The notes beneath the pieces are model-generated. The model worked only from the letters and a program-made list of their open reading frames with translations. It ran no database searches and was not told the DNA's origin. DNA of 64,000 bases, taken from assembly GCA_016794425.1 (NCBI GenBank), contig JAEUHR010000043.1:1-64000 (forward strand), given 5' to 3'. The number at the start of each line of letters is the position of its first letter. Within the stretch, counting starts at the first letter, position 1. Shown piece after piece: positions 25,543 through 34,274 of the stretch. Source of the stretch: Planctomycetota bacterium (GTDB lineage Bacteria > Planctomycetota > UBA1135 > UBA2386). Position numbers and translations under genes: made by a program.

Positions 25543-25684
25543 GGTCGGGCGGGAAGAGGTGGCTTCGGGGGCCGCCGAGGCGGCCCGCAGAGCGTAGCGC
25601 GCCGGCCGGCGGCTCGCCCACGCGAGGCCGTGCCGGGAATGCCCTCAAGTGCGGCCGGGTCGGTCCGAGAATGAGAATCGCGAG

Positions 25685-26206
25685 GTGCACGCCGTGGCCG
25701 ACGATCGCCTGCAGAGTCCTGGGCCGGTCCATTCGCTCGGCGGGTTCGCCGGGCGGGCGCCAGGGGACCATGCGCGCCGGCCGCCGGCGCGCCCGGCGCC
25801 GCCCCCCGGTGCGGTCGACCGAGTCACGATCCATGGCGCCGGTGCCGTCGCCGGCCGGCTGCTGCGCGAACGCGTGCTGGCGTGCACGCGCCAACAGCTC
25901 GAACTCGGCGACACCGGTGCGCTGCCCGAGTTCGCCGAGGTGCTCGAGGGCGAGCCGATCGCGGCGTTCCTCGGCCGTCTGCTGTCGGCGCAGAACCTGC
26001 TGGCGGCGCGGCGCGCCGGCGAGTGGCCCGAGGCCCGCGTGCGCGGCTGCCTCGACGCGGCGCTGCAGGCCGGTGCCGACGAGGCGCTCGACGTGCTCGC
26101 CGCCACCGGCGCCGACCCCGCGGGGCTGATGGTGGTCACCGAAGTGCTGGCCGAGTACGGCCGCCGGCTGGCCGCGCTGGCCGGCGAGACCCAGGGACCG
26201 GCCTAA
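25685..26206 (+). CDS. Hypothetical protein, mostly helical
   Basis: The last 120 residues have normal coding composition and look alpha-helical (FAEVLEGEPIAAFLGRLLSAQN, quoted core EGEPIAAFLGRLLSA, then AALQAGADEALDVLAATG and VLAEYGRRLAALAGE). The first 50 residues are Pro/Arg-rich and may not be translated. I recognise no family. The frame opens at ATG 25649; GTG 25685 or 25694, or a later start, are equally possible, so the 5' end is uncertain. Its stop overlaps the stop of dusB on the other strand. Confidence 0.5.
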   Translation: MHAVADDRLQSPGPVHSLGGFAGRAPGDHARRPPARPAPPPGAVDRVTIHGAGAVAGRLLRERVLACTRQQLELGDTGALPEFAEVLEGEPIAAFLGRLLSAQNLLAARRAGEWPEARVRGCLDAALQAGADEALDVLAATGADPAGLMVVTEVLAEYGRRLAALAGETQGPA

Positions 26207-27381
26207 CCGCCGTCGACGTGTTCGGGGTCCTCGACGACGAGGTCCTCGTCGCGCGCGGTCAGGAACCCGTCGGGCAGCGACACGGTCTGCGTGCGGCCGT
26301 CCTTGCACCGGCGCGCCCGCAGCGCCACCTCCGGGTAGGCGACGTCGCGCGGCAGCGGCGCCAGCAGCGCGTCGAGTTCGGCCAGCGTGTGCACCAGGTG
26401 CAGCGCCGGCAGCAGCCGCTTGGTGCCCGGGAAGCCCTTCAGGTACCAGCCGGTGAACTTGCGGATCTGCAGCAGCCCTTCACGTTCGCCGAAGAAATCC
26501 GCCAGCAGCCGCGCGTGTTCGCGCAGCGTGTCCAGCACCGCGCCGAGGTCGGGCGGCGGTGGGGGCGGCTGGCCGGTCAGCACCGCGCACAGTTCGCCGA
26601 ACAGCCACGGCCGGCCGAGGCAGCCGCGGCCGACGACGACGCCGTCGCAGCCGGTCTGCCGCAGCATGCGCAGGGCGTCCCAGCACTCGAACACGTCGCC
26701 GTTGCCGAGCACCGGGATCGTCGTCACGCGCTGCTTCAGTTCGGCGATCGCGTTCCAGTCGGCTTCGCCGCTGTAGAGCTGCGCCGCGGTGCGCGCGTGC
26801 AGCGCGACGGCCCGCACCCCCTCTTCCTGGCCGATGCGGCCGGCGTCGAGGAACGTCGACAGCGACTCGTCGATGCCCTTGCGGAACTTGATCGTCACCG
26901 GCACCGCGCCCGCGCTCTGCACGACGCTGCGCACGATCTTCTGCAGCAGCCGCGGCCGCACCGGAATCGCCGCGCCGCCACCGGCTGCAGTCACCTTGCG
27001 CACCGGGCAGCCGAAGTTCATGTCGATGTGGTGCACGCCCCAGTCCTCGACCAGGATCCGCGTCGCCCGCGCCAGCGTCGCCGGGTCGGTGCCGTAGAGC
27101 TGGATGCTGCGCCGCTCGGCTTCGTCCTTGCCGAACGACGCCAGCTTCATCGTGCGCGCGTGGCCCTCGACGAACGCGCGCGCCGTGATCATCTCGCTGA
27201 CGTAGAGGCAGCGGTCGGCCGAGAACCGCCGGCACAGCGTCCGGAACGGCGCGTTCGTGATGCCCGCCATCGGTGCCAGCACCACCGGCGGGTCGACGAC
27301 CAGTTCGCCGATCCGCAGCGCCGCGAACTCGCCGGGCCGCGCCAGCGCGACGCCCGCATTCAACGGGCTACGCAGGTCCAT
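26203..27381 (-). CDS. tRNA-dihydrouridine synthase (DusB-like)
   Basis: The 392-aa flavoprotein reduces uridines in the tRNA D-loop using FMN/NADPH. It has the Dus core: VVLAPMAGITNAPFRTLCRR, HHIDMNFGCPVRKVTAAGGG with the catalytic Cys, VTIKFRKGIDES, ALHARTAAQLYSGEADW and IPVLGNGDVFECWDALRM. The C-terminal helical domain holds KFTGWYLKGFPGTKRL. The motifs match the DusB group best. ATG 27381 is chosen because similarity starts shortly after it; upstream in-frame residues are Arg/Pro-rich. The tail after residue 345 contains an unusual KDGRTQTVSLPDGFL extension. Confidence 0.93.
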   Translation of the reverse strand: MDLRSPLNAGVALARPGEFAALRIGELVVDPPVVLAPMAGITNAPFRTLCRRFSADRCLYVSEMITARAFVEGHARTMKLASFGKDEAERRSIQLYGTDPATLARATRILVEDWGVHHIDMNFGCPVRKVTAAGGGAAIPVRPRLLQKIVRSVVQSAGAVPVTIKFRKGIDESLSTFLDAGRIGQEEGVRAVALHARTAAQLYSGEADWNAIAELKQRVTTIPVLGNGDVFECWDALRMLRQTGCDGVVVGRGCLGRPWLFGELCAVLTGQPPPPPPDLGAVLDTLREHARLLADFFGEREGLLQIRKFTGWYLKGFPGTKRLLPALHLVHTLAELDALLAPLPRDVAYPEVALRARRCKDGRTQTVSLPDGFLTARDEDLVVEDPEHVDGG

Positions 27382-27644
27382 GCCGATCCAGGTGAGCGGA
27401 GGGGGACGGAACGCACGCAGACTCGCGGCGGGCGCGCCACGGCGGGACAAGGCGGTATCGCATCCACAGCGCCTCCCGACACGGGCGCAACCGGCGCATC
27501 GGCAGCCCGCCCATGGGCTCCGCGGCGGCATGCGTTCGCCGCTCGCCCCCGGCCTGTGGCCAGGTCGTCGTGCCGGCGCCTGCGCCGCGGTCGGCGTGCT
27601 CGCGCCGACGTGTTGCCAGCGCGTGCGCCGGCACCCAGAAAAAC
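27382..27644. other. Intergenic region between dusB and tRNA-Leu
   Basis: 263 nt. I see no convincing gene, promoter or RNA. A T5 run (GTTTTTC on the minus strand) directly follows the CCA end of tRNA-Leu and may help end its transcript. Confidence 0.4.
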
Positions 27645-27733
27645 TGGTGCCCAGGAGAGGACTTGAACCTCCATGGGATGTTACTCCCGCTAGGACCTGA
27701 ACCTAGTGCGTCTGCCAATTCCGCCACCTGGGC
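27645..27733 (-). tRNA. tRNA-Leu (anticodon CAG)
   Basis: 89 nt including an encoded CCA. The acceptor GCCCAGG pairs with CCTGGGC. The anticodon stem CTAGG/CCTAG closes the loop TTCAGGT (anticodon CAG). The variable arm is long (class II), as expected for leucine, and the T loop is TTCAAGT. Decodes CUG, the dominant Leu codon in this genome. Confidence 0.97.
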
Positions 27734-27751
27734 TCCAAGTGGGGGACGAGG

Positions 27752-27779
27752 AAGCTAGCGCGCGGGCGGGACGATGCAA
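27752..27779 (-). promoter_or_regulatory. Candidate promoter of tRNA-Leu
   Basis: On the minus strand TTGCAT (27779-27774), a 16-bp spacer and TAGCTT (27757-27752) precede the tRNA by 18 nt. Confidence 0.4.
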
Positions 27780-27811
27780 GCGACAAGCTCGGTTTCCCGC
27801 CGCGGCCCCGC

Positions 27812-27840
27812 TTGCGTCGAGTGGACGCATCCCGTAGCGA
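27812..27840 (+). promoter_or_regulatory. Candidate promoter of smpB
   Basis: TTGCGT at 27812-27817, 17-bp spacer, TAGCGA at 27835-27840. The box ends only 10 nt before the smpB ATG, predicting a near-leaderless transcript. Confidence 0.35.
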
Positions 27841-27850
27841 AGGTCCGACG

Positions 27851-28324
27851 ATGGCGAAGTCCGGCAGCACGAAGGCGCAAGCGACGCAGGACGTGCTGGT
27901 CGGCGAGAACCGCAAGGCGCGCTTCCAGTACGAGATCCTCGAGACGTTCGAGTGTGGGCTCGTGCTGCGCGGCACCGAGGTCAAGGTGTTGCGCCAGGGC
28001 CAGATCAGCCTCGACGAAGCCTATGCGCGCCTCGACGGCGGCGAACTGTGGCTGATCGGCGCCAACATCCCCGAATACAGCCACGGCAACCTGCAGAACC
28101 ACGAGCCCAAGCGCAAGCGCAAGTGCCTCGTGCACCAGCGCGAACTGAAGCAGCTGCGCGAGCGGTCGCAGATCAAGGGCCTGACGCTGGTGCCGCTGCG
28201 CGTCTACTTCGGCAGCCGCGGTTTCGCGAAGGTCACGATCGGCGTCGCGCGTGGCCGCAAGCTGCACGACAAGCGCCAGCACCTGAAGGACAAGGAAGCG
28301 AAGAAGGAGATCCGGCAGGCATAG
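27851..28324 (+). CDS. smpB: SsrA-binding protein SmpB
   Basis: SmpB binds tmRNA and brings it to stalled ribosomes. The 157-aa protein has the oligonucleotide-binding barrel: YEILETFECGLVLRGTEVKV (in part), LDEAYARLDGGELWLIGANI, and RKRKCLVHQRELKQL. The C-terminal basic tail, GVARGRKLHDKRQHLKDKEA (in part), reads the mRNA path. The ATG at 27851 (MAKSGSTKAQ) gives the normal family length. The partner RNA ssrA lies 7 kb to the right in this window. Confidence 0.97.
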   Translation: MAKSGSTKAQATQDVLVGENRKARFQYEILETFECGLVLRGTEVKVLRQGQISLDEAYARLDGGELWLIGANIPEYSHGNLQNHEPKRKRKCLVHQRELKQLRERSQIKGLTLVPLRVYFGSRGFAKVTIGVARGRKLHDKRQHLKDKEAKKEIRQA

Positions 28325-28371
28325 CCGGGCGGTCGGTTACGGTGCCGGCTCGAAGGTCCTACGAGTCCGCC

Positions 28372-30312
28372 ATGCGCCTGTCCCACCTGCGCCGCTCTTC
28401 TCCGCTCCTCGTGTGTCTGTTCGGTTTCGCCGCCTGCGACGCGGGCGGCCGCGAGGCGCCGCCGGCGCCCGCCGCCACCGGCCGGCTCGTGCTGACCGCG
28501 GACACGACCGTGCTCGAAGCGACTGCCGAGGCGCCGTCGCCGGCGGCGCGCGACGCGTTCGCGGCGGCGTTCCCGGGCGAAGCGCCGTCGGCGCACTACC
28601 GGTTGACCACGCCGGCGGGGGAGGCGTTCGGTTTCGACGCGGTGACCTGGCGCGACGGGTCGGCCGGTGCCGCCAGCGTGCGCGTGCGGCACCTGCGCGA
28701 CGGCGACGTCGATCCGGCGGGCCAGCCCGATTCGCTGCCGGTAGCGGGCGTCGCGCCCGAAGGCCGCTCGCTGACGACCGGCGACGGCTGGGTCACCACG
28801 TCGGGCGACGGTCTCGCGCGCATCGGCCTCGAAGGACGCATCGAACGCGACCAGCTGCTGGTCGTGGCCGACGACGGCGGCGCGCTGGCGCTGGTCGAAC
28901 TGCGCCTCGGCGACCGCAGCCGCATCAACCGGCCGGTTCGCGACACCGAGCCGCCGACCGACACCGTCACGCGGCAGACGATCTACTCGAGCGACTCGCG
29001 CTGGTTCGGCATGCCGGCCGTCGCCCGGTCCGGCGATCGCACCAGCATCGTCTGCTACGAAGGCGATCGCGAGTCCGAGTTCGCGCTGTCGCGGTTCGAA
29101 CTGCGCCTGCAGCACGACGCCGCGACCGACGTCGTGACCGGCGGCGGCAGCACCGCCACCGAGGCCGACGGCTACTGGCGCGACCACGAGATCGCGGCGC
29201 TCTACAACGTGCTCGCCGTCGTGCGCGCCGAGTCCACCACGGTGCGGCTGCGGCTCAGCTTCGATCGCGGCGCCACGTTCGCGCAGGAAGTCGAACTGCC
29301 GACTTCGGCGGCGCAGGCGCGGCTCGTGCAGATCGGCATCGCGGCCGACTACAGCCTGGCGGTCGCCTACTGGCGCGGCAACGCGACCGATGGCACGCTC
29401 GAGTTCGTGCTGGTCGAAGGCCGGCCGTCCGCGGTCGATGCCACCGGTTCGCCGACCTGGTTCGCCTTCGATCCGGCGCAGGTCGTGCACGCGGTGCCGG
29501 ACGGCAGCACGCCGCTGACGACCGGCGTGGCCTGGTCGAACGGCGGCGACCTGGTCGTCGGCTACGGCGCGACCGAGTTCGTGCCCGGGCAGACCTGGCT
29601 CTTGCGCACCGAGTTCCGCTGCGCGGTGCGGCACTGGGGCGAAGCGCTGCAGGACCGCCTCGTCGACGCCGAGGAGATCTTCGGCATGGACCCGACCGTG
29701 GCCCTGCTCGGCAGCGGCGACACGATGCGCATCTACTACGCCTACGAAGCGCGCGACGGGCTGCGGCTCGCGCACAGCAGCGACGGCGGTGCGACGTTCG
29801 CGGTCGAAGGCGCGTTCGGCCAGCCGGGCGACCACCTGCCGTCGGTGTTCGCGCGCGAGGTCGGCGGGGCCGTGCGCCTCGACGTGTTGTGGCTCGCCAA
29901 CCGCGAACAGGGCACCGAACTGCACCACGCGCGCTGGCTCGCCGGCCCGACGTCGCCGCGCGAGGAGTTCGCGCTGACCGAAGCGCACACCGAGATCACC
30001 GCGGCGACGGTTCCGGTCTGGTTTGGCGGTGGCGGCACCGTACGGACCAAGCAGGTGGCGTGGCTCGGCTTCGACGCGGTGCGCGACGGCGACGCGCTGG
30101 TCGTCGTCTACGACGAGGAGACGCGCGATGCCGCCTGGTGCTGCTACGGCGGCCTGGTCCCGACCTCGAGCACGACCGGCATTTCGGTGCCGATCTTCTC
30201 GAGCCCGTTCACGGCGGCCGAGCCGCCGCCGCTGGCGCCGGGCATGACCGAACCGGTGCCGGCGCCGAACACCGCGCACGCGCACCAGCTGGTGCTGCTG
30301 CGCATCGAATGA
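28372..30312 (+). CDS. Secreted BNR/sialidase-like propeller lipoprotein
   Basis: The 646-aa protein has a signal peptide ending in a lipobox (FGFAAC, Cys about residue 22), so it is probably lipid-anchored outside the cytoplasm. Two Asp-box signatures of the S-x-D-x-G-x-T-F type are visible (LSFDRGATF about residue 300 and HSSDGGATF about 465), typical of BNR propellers in sialidases and other glycosidases. No sialidase arginine triad can be assigned, so an enzymatic role is not claimed. It may bind carbohydrate or another ligand. Starts at ATG 28372, 47 nt after smpB, with a TACGAG box 6 nt upstream. Confidence 0.75.
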   Translation: MRLSHLRRSSPLLVCLFGFAACDAGGREAPPAPAATGRLVLTADTTVLEATAEAPSPAARDAFAAAFPGEAPSAHYRLTTPAGEAFGFDAVTWRDGSAGAASVRVRHLRDGDVDPAGQPDSLPVAGVAPEGRSLTTGDGWVTTSGDGLARIGLEGRIERDQLLVVADDGGALALVELRLGDRSRINRPVRDTEPPTDTVTRQTIYSSDSRWFGMPAVARSGDRTSIVCYEGDRESEFALSRFELRLQHDAATDVVTGGGSTATEADGYWRDHEIAALYNVLAVVRAESTTVRLRLSFDRGATFAQEVELPTSAAQARLVQIGIAADYSLAVAYWRGNATDGTLEFVLVEGRPSAVDATGSPTWFAFDPAQVVHAVPDGSTPLTTGVAWSNGGDLVVGYGATEFVPGQTWLLRTEFRCAVRHWGEALQDRLVDAEEIFGMDPTVALLGSGDTMRIYYAYEARDGLRLAHSSDGGATFAVEGAFGQPGDHLPSVFAREVGGAVRLDVLWLANREQGTELHHARWLAGPTSPREEFALTEAHTEITAATVPVWFGGGGTVRTKQVAWLGFDAVRDGDALVVVYDEETRDAAWCCYGGLVPTSSTTGISVPIFSSPFTAAEPPPLAPGMTEPVPAPNTAHAHQLVLLRIE

Positions 30313-30351
30313 CCGCGTGACCGCGGCGCTGCCGCAGCCGACAATGCGGGC

Positions 30352-30870
30352 ATGACCCGCTCCGTGCTGTTGTTGGTCGGCGACGACTACGAAGACCTCG
30401 AGCTGCACTACCCGCGGCTGCGGCTGCTCGAGGCGGGTTACCACCCGGTCGTCGCCGGCGCGTCGGCCGGCACCTCGTACCGCGGCAAACACGGCTACCC
30501 GTGCGTCAGCGACCGCGCGTTCGCCGACGTCGCCGCCGAGGATCTCGACGGCATCGTGATCCCGGGCGGCTGGATGCCGGACAAACTGCGGCGCGACCTG
30601 CGCGTGCTCGAACTCGTGCGCGCGTTCGACCGCCGCGGCAAGCTCGTCGCCAGCATCTGCCACGGCGGCTGGATCTGCATCTCGGCCGGTGTGGTCCGGG
30701 GCCGCGACTACACCGGCTCGCTCGGCATCAAGGACGACCTGGTCAACGCCGGCGCGCGCTTCCACGACGAGACGGTCGTGATCGACGGCCACCACGTGTC
30801 GTCGCGCAAGCCCGACGACCTGCCGCAGTTCGTGCGCGCGTGCCTCGACGTGCTCGGCGGCGGTCGCTGA
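30352..30870 (+). CDS. DJ-1/PfpI family protein
   Basis: The 172-aa product belongs to the PfpI/YhbO-like glutamine-amidotransferase fold: SVLLLVGDDYEDLELHYP with the conserved Glu, DGIVIPGGWMPDKLRRD, and the nucleophile elbow VASICHGGWICISAG with the catalytic Cys followed by His. Family members act as stress chaperones, glyoxalases/deglycases or peptidases; which one cannot be decided. It lies 39 nt after the BNR gene and converges with the EAL gene across 18 nt. Confidence 0.93.
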   Translation: MTRSVLLLVGDDYEDLELHYPRLRLLEAGYHPVVAGASAGTSYRGKHGYPCVSDRAFADVAAEDLDGIVIPGGWMPDKLRRDLRVLELVRAFDRRGKLVASICHGGWICISAGVVRGRDYTGSLGIKDDLVNAGARFHDETVVIDGHHVSSRKPDDLPQFVRACLDVLGGGR

Positions 30871-30888
30871 CCGGCGTGCCGCCCTGCT

Positions 30889-33234
30889 TCAGGTGCCGGC
30901 CAGCTTCCGCGCGCCGCGCCGCTTGCGCCCCTGCGGGCGCAGCAGCGCCGCCGCCGCGTCGGCCGGCACCGGGCGGCTGACCAGGTAGCCCTGGATCTCG
31001 TCGCAGCCGAGGTGTTCGAGGAAGCGCCGCTGCCGCTTGGTCTCGACGCCCTCGACCACGACGCGCAGCGACAGCACGCGCGCCATCGCCAGGATCGCGC
31101 CGACCAGTGCCGCGTCCTCGGGGTCGGCGTCGGCTTCTTCGACGAACGAGCGGTCGACCTTCAGCGTGTCGATCGGCAACCGCCGCAGGTACGCGAACGA
31201 CGAGTAGCCGGTGCCGAAGTCGTCGAGCGCCAGCGCCACGCCCAGCGCGCGCACACGTTCGAGCTGGGCCACGGTCGCCTCGGCGTCCTGCAGCATCGAA
31301 CTCTCGGTGATCTCGAGTTCGAGCAGCGACGGCTCCAGGCCGGTCGCGTCGAGCACGGCCTGCACGGTGCCGACGAAGTCGTCGCGGTGTTCGAGCTGGC
31401 GCGCCGAGACGTTGACCGCCATGCGGATCGGCGGCAGTCCCTCGAGCTGCCACGCGACGCTCTGCGCGGCGGCCGTGCGCAGCACCCATTCGCCGAGCGG
31501 CACGATCACGCCGGTCGCCTCGGCCAGTGGCAGGAACTCGCCCGGCGGGATCATCGTGCCGTCCGGTTCCTGCCAGCGCACCAGCGCCTCCATGCCGGTG
31601 ATGCGATCGGTCGCGAGTTCGAGTTTGGGCTGGTAGTGCACCTGGAACTCGCCGTTCGCCAGCGCGCGGCGCAGCCGCGTCTCGAGCTGCAGGCGGTGGC
31701 CGGCGACGCCGTGCATCGAGTCGGCGAAGAACGCGAAGCCGCGGCCGCCGGTCTGTTTCTGGTGCGACATCGCGAGGCTCGCGTCGCGCAGCAGCGTCTC
31801 GCCGTCGAGGCCGTCCTGCGGCGCGATCGCGATGCCGATGCTGACGCCGACCGACACTTCCTGCCCCGACACGTCGATCGGCCGGTCGAGGTTGGCCAAG
31901 AGCCGCGTTGCCAGCGTGGTCAGCGCGGCCGGCTCGGCACCGTCGAGCCACAGCAGCGCGAACTCGTCGGCGCCCAGCCGCGCCAGCAGCGCGTTGCCGT
32001 TCGCCAGCTGCGGCGCGATGCAGCCGTGCAGCCGGCAGGCGACTTCGAGCAGCAGGCTGTCGCCGGCGGCCTGACCGAGCGTGTCGTTGACGTCCTTGAA
32101 GCGATCGAGGTCCAGCGACAGCACCGCCAGCGGCGGCCCGCCCTTCTGCACGCGGTCGAGCGCGTTGGCGAGCCGGGTGCGGAACAGGCGGCGGTTCGGC
32201 AGGCCGGTCAGGCCGTCGTGGAACGCCAGGTGCCGCATCGTGTCGTTGGCGCGCGCCCGTTCGTCGATGTTGCGCTGCAGGTTGTCGAGCATGTGGTGGA
32301 ACGCCCGCGCGACGTCGCCGACCTCGTCGCTGCGCCGGTCGTCGAGCCGCACGTCGAAGCGGCCGGCGGCGATGCGCTGCGCCGCGCGCTGGATCGCGCG
32401 GATCGGTCGCACGAGGCTGCGCGCCAGCACCAGGCTCGCCGCCAGGGCCAGCGCCAGCCCGAGCAGGCCGCCGGTCAGCACGTTGGCGCGCGAACGCAGC
32501 AGCGCCGCGTGTTCGGCCGCGAACGTGGTGGCGACGCGCAGTTCGAGGTCGTCGCCGATCGCGCGCACCGGCAGCACGAGGTCGTCGGCAGGTCCCGGCG
32601 GGCCCAGTTCGACGTGCGCCTGGCAGTGCGCCGACCAGCCGTCGAGGTCGTCGGCTGCGAGCGTCTCGATCGCCAGCAGGCTGCCGACCGAACCGTCGCC
32701 GATCGGCACGCGCGTCGACGTGCAGGCGGTGCCCTGCCACGCGAACACGCCGTTGCCGCGCGCGGTCTGCAGGGCCGCCGGGCCGGCGCCGGCCACGACG
32801 GTGCCGTCGGCCGCGAGGAACACGATCGCCTGCGCGCCGTGCAGCGGCTGCAGGTCGGCCGCGAACCGCTGCAGGGTCGGCGCGTGCCGCGTCTCGACGT
32901 TGGCGAGCAGTTGCGGGCTGGCCGCCGCGGCGCGGTAGCGGTCGGCCTGCGCGGCCAGCCGTTCGTCGAGCCACAGCGACACCGACTGCGCCGCGTGGCG
33001 CAGCCGCGCGCGCGAGGCCTGCTGCAGGTCCTGCGCCAGCGAGCCTTCGACCAGCGCAACCGTCAGCGCGGTCGTCACGGTCGCGAGGCCGATCAGCACG
33101 AACAGGATCCGCGTGCCGAGGGTCACGCGCAGCGTGCGTGTGCGGCAGCGGCCGACGAACGCCGCGAAGCGCCGGCGCAGCCGCGCGCGGCGCGCGCGCC
33201 CGTGCCGACCCCGCGGTGCGTCGGGTCCGGTCAT
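30889..33234 (-). CDS. Membrane GGDEF-EAL c-di-GMP regulator
   Basis: The 781-aa protein has two membrane helices (about 40-62 and 252-275) flanking a periplasmic sensor of about 190 residues, a HAMP linker, a GGDEF domain and an EAL domain. The GGDEF active site reads RLGADEF (Gly to Ala), so cyclase activity is doubtful. The EAL domain keeps MEALVRW, NVSARQLE, LELEITESS, DDFGTGYSSFAYLRRLPID and KVDRSFV, so c-di-GMP hydrolysis is likely. The ATG at 33234 overlaps the stop of the cupredoxin gene (ATGA), so the secreted copper-type protein may be part of the sensing unit. Confidence 0.93.
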   Translation of the reverse strand: MTGPDAPRGRHGRARRARLRRRFAAFVGRCRTRTLRVTLGTRILFVLIGLATVTTALTVALVEGSLAQDLQQASRARLRHAAQSVSLWLDERLAAQADRYRAAAASPQLLANVETRHAPTLQRFAADLQPLHGAQAIVFLAADGTVVAGAGPAALQTARGNGVFAWQGTACTSTRVPIGDGSVGSLLAIETLAADDLDGWSAHCQAHVELGPPGPADDLVLPVRAIGDDLELRVATTFAAEHAALLRSRANVLTGGLLGLALALAASLVLARSLVRPIRAIQRAAQRIAAGRFDVRLDDRRSDEVGDVARAFHHMLDNLQRNIDERARANDTMRHLAFHDGLTGLPNRRLFRTRLANALDRVQKGGPPLAVLSLDLDRFKDVNDTLGQAAGDSLLLEVACRLHGCIAPQLANGNALLARLGADEFALLWLDGAEPAALTTLATRLLANLDRPIDVSGQEVSVGVSIGIAIAPQDGLDGETLLRDASLAMSHQKQTGGRGFAFFADSMHGVAGHRLQLETRLRRALANGEFQVHYQPKLELATDRITGMEALVRWQEPDGTMIPPGEFLPLAEATGVIVPLGEWVLRTAAAQSVAWQLEGLPPIRMAVNVSARQLEHRDDFVGTVQAVLDATGLEPSLLELEITESSMLQDAEATVAQLERVRALGVALALDDFGTGYSSFAYLRRLPIDTLKVDRSFVEEADADPEDAALVGAILAMARVLSLRVVVEGVETKRQRRFLEHLGCDEIQGYLVSRPVPADAAAALLRPQGRKRRGARKLAGT

Positions 33235-33647
33235 GGGGCGGGCGTCACGTGCACGGTGATCCGTTCGCCCGGGTGCAGCGAGCAGTAGAGCTGCACGGTG
33301 CCGGGCTGGTCGAACACGACCGTGGTTCCTTCGCCGGGCCGCAGCGTGCCGAGGGCCGACGTGTGGGGCGCGCTAGCCGAGAACCAGGCGTGGCAGACCC
33401 CGTCGTGGTTGTGCAGCCGCAACGGCTGGCCGACGGTGATGGTCACGGTGGTGCCAGGGGCGGGTGCGAGGGCCGGCGCCAGGGCTGGCTCGTCGGCCAG
33501 CGAACGACGCTGCGACTCCAGCAGCGGCGCCGAGGCGTGCGGTGCGGCCGGTGCCGCCGGGGCGGTCGTCGGGGTGGTGCCGGCGCAGGCGGCCAGCAGG
33601 GCCAGCAGTGCAGCGGTGGTGGGGTTCCCGTGTCCCTTCGTGCCCAT
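33231..33647 (-). CDS. Cupredoxin-like lipoprotein
   Basis: The 138-aa protein has a signal peptide with lipobox (LLALLAAC), a Ala/Pro/Thr-rich linker to about residue 65 and a C-terminal plastocyanin-like fold of about 75 residues. LRLHNHDGVCHAWF provides a His and GTVQLYCSLHPGERITVHV provides the Cys and His of a type 1 copper site (YCSLH-P). Its methionine ligand, if any, is not evident. It probably binds copper or senses redox state at the envelope. It is cotranslated (ATGA overlap) with the membrane GGDEF-EAL protein downstream. Confidence 0.8.
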   Translation of the reverse strand: MGTKGHGNPTTAALLALLAACAGTTPTTAPAAPAAPHASAPLLESQRRSLADEPALAPALAPAPGTTVTITVGQPLRLHNHDGVCHAWFSASAPHTSALGTLRPGEGTTVVFDQPGTVQLYCSLHPGERITVHVTPAP

Positions 33648-33857
33648 GGTGCAGCCTCCGGTATCGGGCCGATGGCACCGTGCGATTGAGGAGAGCGGTT
33701 GGTTCCGGGGGGCTTACCGGTGCCTGCCGCGGGACCGCGTTCGTCGCGTGTCGGTGGTCTGCGCCGGTGCGGTGGTGACGGGGGCGCTGCCAACGGGGCC
33801 TGACTCGGGGGCCGGGTCACATCCAGAGTCGCTGGACGAGGCGGTTGCCGGCTTCGG

Positions 33858-34274
33858 TCACGAGGGCGAATCAGGGGCGTGCGTGATCACCTGGAGTCGA
33901 GGGATGCCGACGAAGTGGCGGGAGTTGTGAGTTACGAGCGGCAAGTTGTGGCGCAAGGCACATGCTGCGATCCACCAGTCCCCTCGATCCTTCTGGTCGC
34001 GCCCAGTCTGGCGTTGATGAGCGGCCACTTCTGCCCATCGCGATGCAGTATCGCTGTCGAACCCCAGGACCGTGTAGCCGAGCATGGCCTGTTCCAGGGA
34101 GTCGCGACGCTTCTGGCCCCACGAATGCTCGATCGCCCACAGGCGAAGCTCGGCCACGCTGATGAAGGCGAGGCACAATCGCTTGCCAAGCAGGTCTTCC
34201 GCGTAGAGGTCGCGCCGCGAGTCCCGCTTGAACAGGAACGAGAAGATGTTGGTGTCGACGAGTAGCGCGGTCAT
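33858..34274 (-). CDS. PIN-domain toxin (VapC-like)
   Basis: The 138-aa protein has the PIN nuclease fold. The first metal-binding Asp is D7 in LLVDTNIFSFLF, followed by E42 in SVAELRLW, D96/D99 in KDRGDWWIAACAL and NSRHF near the end. VapC toxins cleave tRNA or rRNA when free of antitoxin. The ATG overlaps the stop of the upstream large partner gene by 4 nt. Base composition is visibly lower in GC than its neighbours. Downstream (33648-33857) I see no gene. Confidence 0.9.
   Translation of the reverse strand: MTALLVDTNIFSFLFKRDSRRDLYAEDLLGKRLCLAFISVAELRLWAIEHSWGQKRRDSLEQAMLGYTVLGFDSDTASRWAEVAAHQRQTGRDQKDRGDWWIAACALRHNLPLVTHNSRHFVGIPRLQVITHAPDSPS

Noticed and set aside
33843..33857. A 14-codon frame starting with GTG in a GTGA overlap after the PIN gene
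   Set aside because: Too short and without any further support; likely chance.
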